Under the pieces are notes generated by a model. It searched no databases. It was given only the letters and a program-made list of their open reading frames with translations, and had not been told where the DNA came from. From positions 1 to 59,309 of the forward strand of contig JACMPG010000084.1 in the NCBI GenBank assembly GCA_014377625.1: a DNA stretch of 59,309 nucleotides, given 5' to 3'. Shown in pieces: positions 8,158 to 16,842 of the stretch. The stretch comes from Spirosoma sp. (GTDB lineage: Bacteria > Bacteroidota > Bacteroidia > Cytophagales > Spirosomataceae). Position numbers and translations under genes: made by a program. Within the stretch, counting starts at the first letter, position 1. Each line of letters begins with the position of its first letter.

Positions 8158-9120
8158 ATGTCTGTACTCATATTCGCCGAAGTAGAAAACGGCAAACTTA
8201 AGAGATCATCGCAGGAATCTATCTTTTACGGTGCCAAAGTTGCCGGAATGATGGGAACGTCGGCCACGGTTATTGTAGCCGGTCAGTCTGACAACAGTTC
8301 GCTGGCCGAGGCCGGTAAGTATGGAGCCAGTAAAGTACTGCATGCTACCGATGCCAGGCTGAACGAGCCCAATGGTATGGCCTACGCTACGGTTGTGGCC
8401 GCGGCTGCCCGGCAGGAAGGCGCGTCGGTCATTGTGCTGGCTAAATCGTCACTGGCCGATGCTATGACGGCTCGTCTGGCCGGTAAACTCAAAGCCGGTC
8501 TGGCCGCCAACGTCATTGAACTCCCCGATCTCTCGAATGGCTTCCGGGTCAAAAGCAGCATCTATACCGGCAAAGCATTTGCCTACAACGATCTTAAAGC
8601 CGACACGAAGATTCTGGCCATCAAGAAAAATACCATTGCCGTAGAAGAAACCGACGCTGCGGCTACCGTAGAATCCTTCACGCCCGCGCTTAACGACGGT
8701 GATTTTGCCGTTACGGTGAAAAACGTGGTGAAAGCCACCGGCGACATTCTGCTGCCCGAAGCTGACCTGGTTGTGTCGGCGGGCCGTGGATTGAAAGGAC
8801 CGGAAAATTGGGGTATCGTAGAAGATCTGGCGAAGGCCCTGGGAGCGGCCACCGCTTGTTCTAAACCCGTCTCGGACCTCGACTGGCGGCCTCACCATGA
8901 ACACGTAGGACAGACTGGCATTAAGGTTAGTCCGAACCTGTACATCGCAGCTGGCATTTCGGGAGCCATTCAGCACCTGGCGGGCGTAAACTCCTCGAAG
9001 GTAATTGTGGTTATCAACAAAGACCCCGAAGCGCCGTTCTTTAAATCAGCCGATTATGGCATCGTTGGCGACGTGTTCGACGTGTTGCCCCGCCTGACGA
9101 AAGCCGCGCAGGCACTCTAA
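8158..9120 (+). CDS. etfA: electron transfer flavoprotein alpha subunit
   Basis: 320 residues. The N-terminal domain I runs to about residue 190. The C-terminal FAD-binding domain carries VVSAGRGLKGPENW (about 205), GATACSKPVSDLDW, HVGQTGIKVSPNLYIAAGISGAIQHLAG (about 250-278) and VVINKDPEAPFFKSADYGIVGD, all expected FAD contacts. It holds the redox flavin of the ETF heterodimer. Nothing appears missing or truncated. It is co-directional with etfB. Confidence 0.95.
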   Translation: MSVLIFAEVENGKLKRSSQESIFYGAKVAGMMGTSATVIVAGQSDNSSLAEAGKYGASKVLHATDARLNEPNGMAYATVVAAAARQEGASVIVLAKSSLADAMTARLAGKLKAGLAANVIELPDLSNGFRVKSSIYTGKAFAYNDLKADTKILAIKKNTIAVEETDAAATVESFTPALNDGDFAVTVKNVVKATGDILLPEADLVVSAGRGLKGPENWGIVEDLAKALGAATACSKPVSDLDWRPHHEHVGQTGIKVSPNLYIAAGISGAIQHLAGVNSSKVIVVINKDPEAPFFKSADYGIVGDVFDVLPRLTKAAQAL

Positions 9121-9124
9121 ATCT

Positions 9125-9195
9125 GTTTGGACGTTTGGTTACGGTCCGCCGTTGCGGTTGGTTATGGAAACAAACCAACAACCAAACGTCCAAAC
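9125..9195. repeat. perfect 16-bp inverted repeat between etfA and the bfn-type gene
   Basis: GTTTGGACGTTTGGTT (9125-9140) is perfectly complementary to 9180-9195, with a 39-base spacer that contains further partial pairing. It has no T-tract, so it is not a typical terminator. It ends 3 bases before a perfect -7 box. Confidence 0.65.
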
Positions 9196-9198
9196 GCC

Positions 9199-9206
9199 TA
9201 AATTTG
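9199..9206 (+). promoter_or_regulatory. -7 promoter box (TAAATTTG) just upstream of the bfn-type gene
   Basis: An exact TAnnTTTG match ending 4 bases before the GTG start at 9211. If used, it would give a leaderless or nearly leaderless mRNA. No clear -33 TTG is present, and the inverted repeat occupies that position. Confidence 0.4.
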
Positions 9207-9210
9207 CGCT

Positions 9211-9810
9211 GTGGATAAGATTAAACTGGAAATATTAGGGTTATCGCCGAGTCAGTCGCAATCGGGTTCGTTTGCACTGGTACTGGGCGAAGAGTATGGA
9301 AATCGTCGATTGCCGATCATTATTGGCATGTTTGAAGCGCAGGCCATTGCCATCGAGATGGAGAAGATTGCGCCAAACCGCCCCATGACGCATGATTTGT
9401 TCAAGCAGTTTGCCGAGCAGTTTCGCTTCACCGTGCGCGAAATCATGATTTCTGAACTACGCGAGGGTATCTTCTTCGCCAAGATCGTTTGTTTTGATGG
9501 GGTTCGTGAATCCGTTATCGACTCGCGCCCATCGGACGCTATAGCCATTGGTATCCGGTTCGACGTTCCGATTTATACAAACGAAACCATTCTTTCTGAG
9601 GCCGGTATTACAGCCAGTAATAGCGATGAGGACGATGAGGAGCAGGAAGAACTGGTTCGCTCATCAAATCGCCCAACGGCCCGCTCATTTGGCGATCAGC
9701 TGAAAAATGCATCGGCAGAGGAACTACAAAAATTACTTGAAGAGGCTCTCGGCAACGAAGAATACGAGCGGGCTGCCCGCATCCGCGACGAGATGAGCAA
9801 ACGAAATTGA
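9211..9810 (+). CDS. bifunctional nuclease family protein (DUF151) with C-terminal UVR motif
   Basis: 199 residues. The DUF151 domain covers about residues 1-140, with ILGLSPSQSQSGSFALVLGE at the start, LPIIIGMFEAQAIAIEME and SRPSDAIAIGIRFDVPIY. An acidic linker (about 145-155) leads to a UVR (UvrB/UvrC) helical hairpin at the end (SAEELQKLLEEAL...YERAARIRDEM). The family is described as having DNase/RNase activity in plants; its bacterial role is poorly known. The GTG start is supported because the domain begins immediately there (MDKIKLEILGL). Confidence 0.85.
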   Translation: MDKIKLEILGLSPSQSQSGSFALVLGEEYGNRRLPIIIGMFEAQAIAIEMEKIAPNRPMTHDLFKQFAEQFRFTVREIMISELREGIFFAKIVCFDGVRESVIDSRPSDAIAIGIRFDVPIYTNETILSEAGITASNSDEDDEEQEELVRSSNRPTARSFGDQLKNASAEELQKLLEEALGNEEYERAARIRDEMSKRN

Positions 9811-9830
9811 CTCAATCAACTACCTTACCA

Positions 9831-9858
9831 AAAGCCGCTCAATCTGAGCGGCTTTTTT
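9831..9858 (+). terminator. intrinsic terminator after the DUF151 gene
   Basis: A 10-bp stem (AAAGCCGCTC at 9831-9840 with 9846-9855) and 5-base loop are followed by T residues. It overlaps the 3' end of the convergent gene by two bases. Confidence 0.85.
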
Positions 9859-10345
9859 ATTTCTTCTTCCTCTTCCGTACTACCAATTCCCTATACCCAA
9901 ATGCAGGATCGGGTTCGCGGGTAAATACCATATCGGGCATAATACCAATAACAACCTCGGCGGTGGTATAAATTTTACAGCCTTCCAGCAGGTGCCCGCC
10001 CAGGGTTTTCCCCGTCGGGTCAGATACGGACAAATGCAGGTGGCTCCCGTTCACCGACAGCGTTCCTACCAGCGATACAATCTCGAAATGCCCCTGCCAG
10101 ACACTCGGCCCATCCTGATTAGCCAGGCGCATCGCTACGTCGGTCAGACTACCCACACACGTAACAAGGGCACCGGCTGCTACCTTATTTTGCTGTACAA
10201 AAGCGTCGAGTTCCTTCTTCAGATCCTGTCCCGGACGTAGCCGAAACGAATAGGTCAGCATCGTGGCGGGCATGGGTGTTGACTGAGCGTTGATTTCGTC
10301 AGGAAGCATAGTTAGAAGCAGTGTAAAAAGGGAGAGATAACGCAT
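9857..10345 (-). CDS. exported PPC (DUF296) domain protein
   Basis: 162 residues. A signal peptide (about 1-21, MRYLSLFTLLL...NAQ) precedes a single PPC/DUF296 domain: LRPGQDLKKELDAFV, AAGALVTCVGSLTDVAMRLAN, EIVSLVGTLS, SHLHLSVSDPTGKTLGGHLLEGCKIYTTAEVVI. In plants this domain accompanies AT-hooks and in bacteria it forms trimers. Conserved His residues (HLHLS and GGHL) suggest a metal site. The export signal argues against a DNA-binding role here despite the common database label. The C-terminus is basic (RKRKKK). Confidence 0.75.
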   Translation of the reverse strand: MRYLSLFTLLLTMLPDEINAQSTPMPATMLTYSFRLRPGQDLKKELDAFVQQNKVAAGALVTCVGSLTDVAMRLANQDGPSVWQGHFEIVSLVGTLSVNGSHLHLSVSDPTGKTLGGHLLEGCKIYTTAEVVIGIMPDMVFTREPDPAFGYRELVVRKRKKK

Positions 10346-10375
10346 AATTTTGATTTACAGGGATCGTCAAAACAA

Positions 10376-10409
10376 AAAAACCGGGAGCGTTGGCTCCCGG
10401 TTTTCTTTT
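10376..10409 (-). terminator. bidirectional-looking terminator downstream of the 693-residue outer-membrane protein gene
   Basis: CCGGGAGC (10381-10388) pairs with 10393-10400 around a GTTG loop. A-rich flank on the left and TTTTCTTTT on the right give T-tracts in both directions. It lies between the minus-strand gene ending at 10424 and the start of the PPC gene at 10345. Confidence 0.8.
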
Positions 10410-10423
10410 GTTTGATTATCAGA

Positions 10424-12505
10424 CTATTCGATACCAAACGTTACGTCTGACCGGCGACCGCTGTTACCTGCCCGGCGGGTTGCTTTCTTACGAACCGGTG
10501 CCGGGTTGAGCAGGTTAGAACGCTGCGCATCCGTGAGTGGCACCAGGCCAGTGATCGAGTAGCTATTATCGCTAATGGTAGTGTTGAAGCTACCAATCTG
10601 CTGCTCAGGCTGACCATTGCAAGGCAGTTTCGTGACGGTGAACACCGCGCGGAAGTACTGTACCTGCGGACGAACCCGGCGGCCTTTATAGCGAGTTGCG
10701 CTACCACTTTCGATTTTGGCTTTCTCGGCCTGAAGTTGCTGGGCCAGATTACCCGGCAGATCTTTCAGGTTCAGGATAACCGTGTTGGTATCGAACTCAA
10801 CCGTACTCGTTGCCAACTGGCGGTTCAGGCCACGGTAGCGAAGCCGGGTAACGGTATCACCCACCGACGTGATCGTACCATTACAGTAACAGACGTTGGC
10901 CACTTGACGCGTATAGGGAGTGCGGTAATAGACTTCCAGACGCTCCAGACGGTGACGGTACTGACAATCTGGAGTCTTTGTATTTGGACGAATGCTGGCG
11001 AAGCTACTCGTAGCTACTTCACTCATACAGGCACCACATTTGGCCTCCTGCCGGTTGTGTACCGTTACGTAGTAAAAGCCAGGGTTCATCTGACCACCCG
11101 AGAAATAGGCCGATGGGAAAGCCAGCGTCGTGTCGGTTGTGTTTTCCAGTTGGGCAATAACCTGATCGGCACCGGCACCAGCTACAACCGAATCAGGACG
11201 GTAGTACAAACGAGCCGTGAAGGTTTCGTTACGCGGGTTCGGGGTGGTGCTGCGCCAGCTGATTACCGGAGCAGTTGCGTTGGTGTTGACCGGCGTCTGC
11301 TGCGCATTCATTGAGTTCATGTTGTTCTGATCAACATAGCCCAGCGAAACACCTTTCAGCGACTGATCGTTGAACCGGATACTCAACTGTGGAATAGAAT
11401 CGCAGGTTGGGCAAACCACGGGTACTTTCGGGATCAGCTTCTTTTGTACAAATGACTTGCGAACGGCCAAACCGGCACTAAAGCCACCATGTGTCCGCTT
11501 GAATTCGTACAGTTGATCGTCAACGCCGTTGATGATCAGGTAGTTTAGCTTTGTAATGAAGCCCTGTCCCTGAACGCCAAGGTTCCAGTTATTCCCGATT
11601 GGGAAAAATATACCCAGCGAGCCCAGCGCACCAAGGTGATATAGATTGGAACTTGGGTTTACGGAACGGATTAGGCCGCCACCATCAACAAACTGAGGTA
11701 GGTTAGGCAGATTGAGCGTTCTCGGCGTAAAGGCGGCAATTGTAGCAGCCTCAGTGCGGAACAGACCGCCCCGTGCTGATGCTTCGATAAAGGTAGTAGC
11801 ATCAGGATTTTTGCGGCTGCGGGCTATTGTAAACGTCACCACCGGGCCGACCGTAATAAACATATCTTCCGAAGCCCGCTGCTTGATCGTCACGTCTCCC
11901 TGTGAGAAGCCACGTGCCTGAGCCAGGCCGTACAGATAGTCACGGTAAGCACTGCGGGTAATATAATTCTGATAGCCAAACGCTGTTCCAATAGCAAAAC
12001 GCAACCGACGGGTGGCGGGTGTCAGAAAGTAATCAACGTTACCGGTGATGTTAAACCCAGCTCCATTATAGAGCGAGTTATCCCGTTTGTTGGGACCAAA
12101 CGTACCCTCCCACGTGCCGCAATATGCAAAGTTAGGTCCTGCGAAGAGACCAATCCGCCACGGTGACTGACGACGGACCAGCACAAACGTCTGGAATGTA
12201 GTGTCGCAGTCATCTAGTTCAGCCACATCGCTGGCGTAACTTTTGAAGTCGTCACGACGCATTGTATCCGTGTAGATACCTTTGCCCAGACGATAAATTT
12301 TGTCCTTTTCATACGCACGATTGGGTGTCGTGGTTGTGCCGGGGCTGGTGATAGAGCTCGACTGCATGGCGTCTCGCCGGACCGTGTCAGCCTCTTGAGC
12401 AAATCCGACAGAGGGTATTGCACAACTTAGCAACACGAGTCCAGACAGCATCCGTAGGGATTGATGTTGGATAAATGTCCGCATACTTTTGGTTATTGAG
12501 TTCAT
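10424..12505 (-). CDS. large outer-membrane-associated protein of unknown function
   Basis: 693 residues. A signal peptide ends at about residue 37 (LVLLSCAIPSVGFAQ). Residues ~110-350 contain barrel-like strands (WRIGLFAGPNFAYCG, LRFAIGTAFGYQNY, NLGVQGQGFITKLNYL) and resemble a porin-type barrel. The C-terminal half is beta-rich with several Cys residues (CPTCDS, CGACMSE, CYCNG) and a basic end. No enzyme motif is recognised. It is probably a barrel plus a periplasmic or surface beta domain. It is transcribed away from a 408-base spacer and ends at its own terminator. Confidence 0.65.
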   Translation of the reverse strand: MNSITKSMRTFIQHQSLRMLSGLVLLSCAIPSVGFAQEADTVRRDAMQSSSITSPGTTTTPNRAYEKDKIYRLGKGIYTDTMRRDDFKSYASDVAELDDCDTTFQTFVLVRRQSPWRIGLFAGPNFAYCGTWEGTFGPNKRDNSLYNGAGFNITGNVDYFLTPATRRLRFAIGTAFGYQNYITRSAYRDYLYGLAQARGFSQGDVTIKQRASEDMFITVGPVVTFTIARSRKNPDATTFIEASARGGLFRTEAATIAAFTPRTLNLPNLPQFVDGGGLIRSVNPSSNLYHLGALGSLGIFFPIGNNWNLGVQGQGFITKLNYLIINGVDDQLYEFKRTHGGFSAGLAVRKSFVQKKLIPKVPVVCPTCDSIPQLSIRFNDQSLKGVSLGYVDQNNMNSMNAQQTPVNTNATAPVISWRSTTPNPRNETFTARLYYRPDSVVAGAGADQVIAQLENTTDTTLAFPSAYFSGGQMNPGFYYVTVHNRQEAKCGACMSEVATSSFASIRPNTKTPDCQYRHRLERLEVYYRTPYTRQVANVCYCNGTITSVGDTVTRLRYRGLNRQLATSTVEFDTNTVILNLKDLPGNLAQQLQAEKAKIESGSATRYKGRRVRPQVQYFRAVFTVTKLPCNGQPEQQIGSFNTTISDNSYSITGLVPLTDAQRSNLLNPAPVRKKATRRAGNSGRRSDVTFGIE

Positions 12506-12913
12506 TTTACTGCAATGTTTCTAACTAAACTGTTATGTTCCCAAACGCAGGTCTGGAAACTTATGGAACGGCCAACATAATAAAACAGCGTTTCATTAAC
12601 TATTGGTATTACCGGTTTTTACCCTGTCCAATGCGTTCAGAGCATATTATGTATCAGACTTCATTTGTGGTGAAAATGTTTTCTAATCAGTCATTCTACT
12701 CTTAAGTATTCCAAAAAACCGTCTCTGAACCAATTAGACCATCGAATTTAGTGGATTACCCGGGTATTTTTCTGACTAAAACCCAGAAAAAGCTTTCTGA
12801 TACCTATCGTAATGCAATGTTAAGGGGTTATTCCAAAATCTGATCGTTCAGGAGAATATTTTTTAATCTATATTTTGTTTACTACTTCTTTCGACAAATC
12901 AACTCATTTCTCT
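12506..12913. other. intergenic region without a visible gene
   Basis: About 400 bases, more AT-rich than the flanking genes. It must hold the promoter of the gene starting at 12505 on the minus strand, but no TAnnTTTG box was found in that orientation. No RNA gene, repeat or ORF could be supported. Confidence 0.5.
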
Positions 12914-13702
12914 CTAAACCGTTCCGTTGGTCAGCTGTTCGGACTGCCTGCCTTTCATAAAATCAGTTGCTGCCGATTTTAGTAAACCCCCAAATGTGTT
13001 CATACAGAACAAAACGCCCCGGTCTACAAGCGAACGGGCCTGATCGCCGGTGGCAGCCGTTGTACCCACTACAAAGCCTGCTTTCCTGATCTTGTTGACC
13101 GCTCCCCCAATGGCCTGCTTCACCTCATCATGGCTCTGCCCGTCGTAGTAGCCCATACTCATGGCCAGATCACGGGGACCAATTATAAACCCATCAACGC
13201 CCTCCACAGTCAGCATCTCATCCAGAGCGTCAATAGCCTCCCGATCTTCGATCTGGGGCAACACCAGAATTTGATCATTGGCAAACTGCACGTAGTCAGC
13301 CTGACTCATAGCCCCCTGCAAATACTCATTAGCCCGCACGAAGCCAAAACCACGTTTACCCGCGGGTGGATATTTTACCGCCTGAACAAACGCCCGCAGG
13401 TCAGCAGCACTTTTTACACCGGGCATCATAATACCCATCACACCTGCATCCAGATATTGAGCGATAAGTTTGGCATCGTTACCACGAACCCGCGCCAGGG
13501 GCGTAATACCGCTTACTTCGCAGGCCCGGACAATATCCTGCACCTGTGCCGTAGTGACGGGGCTGTGTTCTCCGTCAATCATGTAAAAATCAAGCCCTGA
13601 AAACCCGCAAAGTTCGGCTACGGTAGGATCTGTACTGTTAGCCAGCACACCCAGAACGGGTTGATTATTGGAAAGCCGGGTTTTGACAATGTTCTGTTTC
13701 AT
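12914..13702 (-). CDS. HpcH/HpaI-family aldolase
   Basis: 262 residues, the usual length for class II pyruvate aldolases of the HpcH/HpaI (2,4-dihydroxyhept-2-ene-1,7-dioate aldolase) family. Visible motifs are MIDGEHSPVTTAQ (about 40-52), PLARVRGND with the substrate Arg (about 70-78), GVMGIMMPGVKSA, VLPQIEDREAIDALDEM (metal-binding Glu) and GVDGFIIGPRDLAMSMGYY (metal-binding Asp). These enzymes cleave 4-hydroxy-2-oxoacids to pyruvate or oxaloacetate plus an aldehyde. The actual substrate cannot be told, since no catabolic operon surrounds it. Confidence 0.85.
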   Translation of the reverse strand: MKQNIVKTRLSNNQPVLGVLANSTDPTVAELCGFSGLDFYMIDGEHSPVTTAQVQDIVRACEVSGITPLARVRGNDAKLIAQYLDAGVMGIMMPGVKSAADLRAFVQAVKYPPAGKRGFGFVRANEYLQGAMSQADYVQFANDQILVLPQIEDREAIDALDEMLTVEGVDGFIIGPRDLAMSMGYYDGQSHDEVKQAIGGAVNKIRKAGFVVGTTAATGDQARSLVDRGVLFCMNTFGGLLKSAATDFMKGRQSEQLTNGTV

Positions 13703-13740
13703 AAAAATCTGAGTAGATTAGCGTAAATGGATTGATGGCA

Positions 13741-13748
13741 CAAAAGTA
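13741..13748 (-). promoter_or_regulatory. -7 promoter box (TACTTTTG, minus strand) for the HpaI-type aldolase
   Basis: CAAAAGTA on the plus strand is an exact complement of TAnnTTTG, 38 bases upstream of the aldolase start codon at 13702. No clear -33 TTG is present. The remaining spacer up to 13957 shows nothing else. Confidence 0.5.
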
Positions 13749-13957
13749 GCCAGTATGCCTTTACTGACGTATGCGTTATCTCCCTCATCATAACCCGGCC
13801 CAATTCGCATATTCGGGTAGTTGATGCTTCGCTAAAGCGGTATCGCTTACGCTGGATAAACTCGTACCGGGCTACGTCTATGCACTCCCCCCCGGCGATT
13901 TACGGACAAACAACGGCGCAAAAAAAATAGAGAACCCTGAACCGGACGAAATAACGT

Positions 13958-14860
13958 TTAGAAATACAGTTCGCTGGCCACCCGGAACGTATTGCAGTGC
14001 GCTTCTACAATATCAGCCAAACGGGGCGAGTAGCCACCACCCATCGAGACCACCACCGGCAGATTGTGCCGCTGCGCCAGTTCAAATACGAAGCGGTCGC
14101 GTTGTTTGCAGCCCTCACGGCCAACGCCCAGTTTACCCAGCCGGTCCGACTCCAGCACATCAACGCCCGATACGAAGAACAGAAAATCGGGTTGTACACG
14201 GGTTATCAGAGCAGGCAATGTATCGTACAGGGTATTGAGGTACAACTCATCGGCAGTACCAGTTGGCAGTTCAACGTCAAGGTCAGACTGTTCTTTTTTG
14301 AGCGGGTAATTATCCCTACCATGCATGCTGAAGGTAAACACGCGCGGCTCGTGCTGAAACATGACCGCCGTACCATTGCCCTGATGCACGTCTAAGTCGA
14401 TGACCAGAATCTGCTTTACCTGACCCGTTTCGAGCAGGTAGTGCGCGGCCACACCCACATCGTTGAGCATACAGAAGCCTTCGCCCCGGTCGGGATAGGC
14501 GTGGTGCGTACCGCCCGCTACGTTCATGGCCACGCCGTCCTGTTTTGCCTTTTGGGTACATTCGATAGTTCCCTGCGTGATAATCCATTCACGTTCGATG
14601 AGTTCGGGCGTGAGCGGGAAGCCAATCCTACGCACCATCTTTGGATCGACGGTTTGTGTTTTGAGGGCGTGTACGTAGTCTGGCGTATGTACGCCCAGCA
14701 CCAGGCGGTCATCAACGGGTACGGGCGCGAAGAAGTTGGCTTCCGTACAGGTACCCTCGTACAGCAGTTGCTCGTAAATCAATTCGTATTTGAGCATTGG
14801 AAACCGGTGTCCTTCCGGCAAGCGGAGCCGGTACACCGGCGAGTAAGCAATCTGAAGCAT
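13958..14860 (-). CDS. histone-deacetylase-family hydrolase
   Basis: 300 residues with the full arginase/deacetylase-fold zinc site. GGTHHAYPDRGEGFCMLND (about 116-134) gives the catalytic His pair, VIDLDVHQGNGT (about 151-162) gives Asp and His ligands, SGVDVLESDRLGKLG gives the third ligand, and SMGGGYS supplies the glycine-rich loop. Bacterial relatives deacetylate acetylpolyamines, acetoin-related compounds (AcuC) or proteins; the substrate here is unknown. There is no signal peptide, so it is cytoplasmic. It is divergent from the SDR gene at 14976. Confidence 0.88.
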   Translation of the reverse strand: MLQIAYSPVYRLRLPEGHRFPMLKYELIYEQLLYEGTCTEANFFAPVPVDDRLVLGVHTPDYVHALKTQTVDPKMVRRIGFPLTPELIEREWIITQGTIECTQKAKQDGVAMNVAGGTHHAYPDRGEGFCMLNDVGVAAHYLLETGQVKQILVIDLDVHQGNGTAVMFQHEPRVFTFSMHGRDNYPLKKEQSDLDVELPTGTADELYLNTLYDTLPALITRVQPDFLFFVSGVDVLESDRLGKLGVGREGCKQRDRFVFELAQRHNLPVVVSMGGGYSPRLADIVEAHCNTFRVASELYF

Positions 14861-14975
14861 TCAGGAAAATAGGCTGCGGGACCGTTCGATAAGGATACGC
14901 CCTGCTTAACGGACTGGTGAGCGCTTCTGTTCGTATTCAGCATTAGTTTGCCACTTCATTGCTTTATCTAACTTC

Positions 14976-15725
14976 ATGAAAACTGCCATCATTACCGGCG
15001 GAGGTCAGGGAATTGGGCGCGTAACGACCCAGTACCTGCTCACCCACGGCTACCGCGTTGCCGTCTGGGAATCCGACACCGACGCCCTCATCGAACTCCG
15101 CGAAGCGTTCAAAGCCTCATCCAGCCAGATCCTGTTCGTTTCCTGCGACGTTTCCAGCGAAACCAACGTGCGCAAAGCTGCCGACCAGACGATCAACCAT
15201 TTCGGGCAAGTGGACGTACTCATTAACAACGCGGCCCAGATGATTGAAAAGCCGCTCGATAAACTAACCCTCGACGAGTGGAACCGCGTTATTGGTACCA
15301 ACCTGACGGGGGCCTTTCTGTGCGCCAAACACACCGTTGGGTATCTGGCCGCAAGGCAGGGCTGTATCATCAACGTCGGCTCTACGCGGGCCTTCCAGTC
15401 CGAACCCGACACGTTTGCCTACTCGGCCAGCAAGGGCGGCATTCTGGCCCTGACGCACTCGCTGGCCATTAGTCTCGGCCCGAACGTGCGGGTCAACGCC
15501 ATCAGTCCCGGCTGGATTGACGTATCGAATCTCGGAAAAAAGGCAAAGGGTAAAGGAGATGAACTACGACCCGAAGACCACGATCAGCACCCGGCAGGAC
15601 GCGTGGGGCAGGCCGATGACGTGGCCCGGATGATTCTGTTTCTGATAGCCCCAGAGAATAGCTTCATAACCGGTCAGAACTTCATTGTCGACGGAGGTAT
15701 GACCCGGAAGATGATTTACGTCTGA
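14976..15725 (+). CDS. short-chain dehydrogenase/reductase (SDR)
   Basis: 249 residues, a classical SDR. It has the cofactor motif TGGGQGIG (residues 7-14), INNAAQ at about 89, catalytic Ser in VGSTRA, YSASK with the Tyr/Lys pair (about 151-155), and SPGWIDV after it. FITGQNFIVDGGMTRKM closes the fold in the usual way. It probably reduces or oxidises a small alcohol or ketone with NAD(P)H; the substrate is not indicated. A near-consensus -7 box (TTAGTTTG, 14943) lies 25 bases upstream. Confidence 0.85.
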   Translation: MKTAIITGGGQGIGRVTTQYLLTHGYRVAVWESDTDALIELREAFKASSSQILFVSCDVSSETNVRKAADQTINHFGQVDVLINNAAQMIEKPLDKLTLDEWNRVIGTNLTGAFLCAKHTVGYLAARQGCIINVGSTRAFQSEPDTFAYSASKGGILALTHSLAISLGPNVRVNAISPGWIDVSNLGKKAKGKGDELRPEDHDQHPAGRVGQADDVARMILFLIAPENSFITGQNFIVDGGMTRKMIYV

Positions 15726-15784
15726 ACTTAAAACATCAGCATTCTTTGCTGGGTTAGTGCTAACACTTCTTAACTTCATCAGCC

Positions 15785-16225
15785 ATGAATATCGAACTGA
15801 CAACGGCTTCCAAACGCGCTCCGGTCGAAGTGCTTGACCTTGACGTAGTAACACGGTCCATTGCCGGTCGGTCATCGCTGGTCGTTCAGTTTTTGTACCG
15901 CAAGGAGGCACAGGACCGGCACCTGAAAATGACTCCGCTGACCTGGTTCGAAGCGAGTCAGCTGCAATTTTTTTCGCAGGAACTGGCTAAGGCCCGACAC
16001 CCGGAAACCGTCTGTATCAGTCTGGTCGATGCGGGAATATCTTTGACGGGGTCCGTTGGGAGATTAACGGGACGATGGCTGAACGGACGAACGATTCATC
16101 TGGAGCCGCTGCCCGGTGCCAGTATTCCGTTTGAGCCGTTTACAATTCATGCCTCATGTCAGGACATAAATAAATACTCCCGCAAGTTGTACAACCGGCT
16201 TTGGGAGGTTTTTACGTGGGGATAG
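15785..16225 (+). CDS. hypothetical protein
   Basis: 146 residues, soluble, with no recognisable family. Predicted mixed alpha/beta with a hydrophobic stretch SLTGSVGRLTGRWLNGR (about 84-100). It follows the SDR gene after 59 bases on the same strand, so co-transcription is possible. Codon use matches the neighbours, which supports a real gene, but no function can be offered. Confidence 0.55.
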   Translation: MNIELTTASKRAPVEVLDLDVVTRSIAGRSSLVVQFLYRKEAQDRHLKMTPLTWFEASQLQFFSQELAKARHPETVCISLVDAGISLTGSVGRLTGRWLNGRTIHLEPLPGASIPFEPFTIHASCQDINKYSRKLYNRLWEVFTWG

Positions 16226-16241
16226 TTTTCACAATAAAACG

Positions 16242-16410
16242 CTTAGAAGCTGTTTGAGTTAATTACTTTGGCCGCAAAGAGCGTCTTTTGGTCGTGTTCT
16301 GCGTTATTTTTCTCGCCCGTAGCTACGGCTACGCGCTCAAGAAATGCCTTGACCACATCCAAGATCCACTACTTTTCGTCTCAAATCACTAACTCAAACA
16401 GCTTCTTAAG
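16242..16410. mobile_element. MITE-like imperfect palindromic element
   Basis: The ends GAAGCTGTTTGAGTTA (16246-16261) and its exact complement (16390-16405) are 16-bp inverted repeats extended by imperfect CTTA/TAAG flanks. Near the centre is a perfect 12-bp palindrome CCGTAGCTACGG (16317-16328). The ~169-base element has no coding capacity beyond a chance frame. The compact size, terminal inverted repeats and intergenic site fit a non-autonomous transposon remnant or structured dispersed repeat. No transposase partner and no second copy lie in the window. Confidence 0.6.
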
Positions 16411-16420
16411 CTCAACCACT

Positions 16421-16720
16421 ATGGAAAATACAAATCAGGACGCGATGCTGAATGAGCAGTCGCAGACAGGCAATTCCGAAACTGGCGGACCAATGCAAAC
16501 CACCGACCAGACCGAAATGCATGGCGACGACTACAACCCAACCGACCTGTCGGGCGATGCGTACAAGATGCCGACAACGCCTACCGACGAGAACGACGCG
16601 GTCAATGACACTAAGGATAGCGGAGCCGCGTCGGGCAGTCCGAACATGGAACCAGACATCAACAACTATGGCAACGGCGAATCGCTCGGCAATAACGACG
16701 GTACCGAACCCGACCCCTAA
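16421..16720 (+). CDS. small acidic, disordered hypothetical protein
   Basis: 99 residues from the ATG at 16421; an upstream in-frame start (16268) would lie inside the palindromic element and is rejected. The protein is rich in Asp, Asn, Thr and Gly with almost no hydrophobic residues and no Cys, so it is probably intrinsically disordered (for example DLSGDAYKMPTTPTDENDAVND). It begins 10 bases after the MITE-like repeat, which therefore occupies its promoter region, and it ends before a bidirectional terminator. Similar acidic proteins are often stress related, but no function is claimed. Confidence 0.6.
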   Translation: MENTNQDAMLNEQSQTGNSETGGPMQTTDQTEMHGDDYNPTDLSGDAYKMPTTPTDENDAVNDTKDSGAASGSPNMEPDINNYGNGESLGNNDGTEPDP

Positions 16721-16786
16721 ATGGCCGATCCCATGTTGTAATGAACGTTACTTGAATCGGGTGGCCGGTACCCTATAAGCCCTAAA

Positions 16787-16832
16787 GAGCAAAGACGCCC
16801 AATGCACTTGTGCATTAGGCGTCTTTCCTCTT
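16787..16832. terminator. bidirectional terminator between convergent genes
   Basis: A 17-bp stem (16791-16807 with 16810-16826, one mismatch) and a 2-base loop sit between the genes ending at 16720 (+) and 16843 (-). A/T-rich flanks lie on both sides. Confidence 0.8.
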
Positions 16833-16842
16833 TGTAAGCTAC

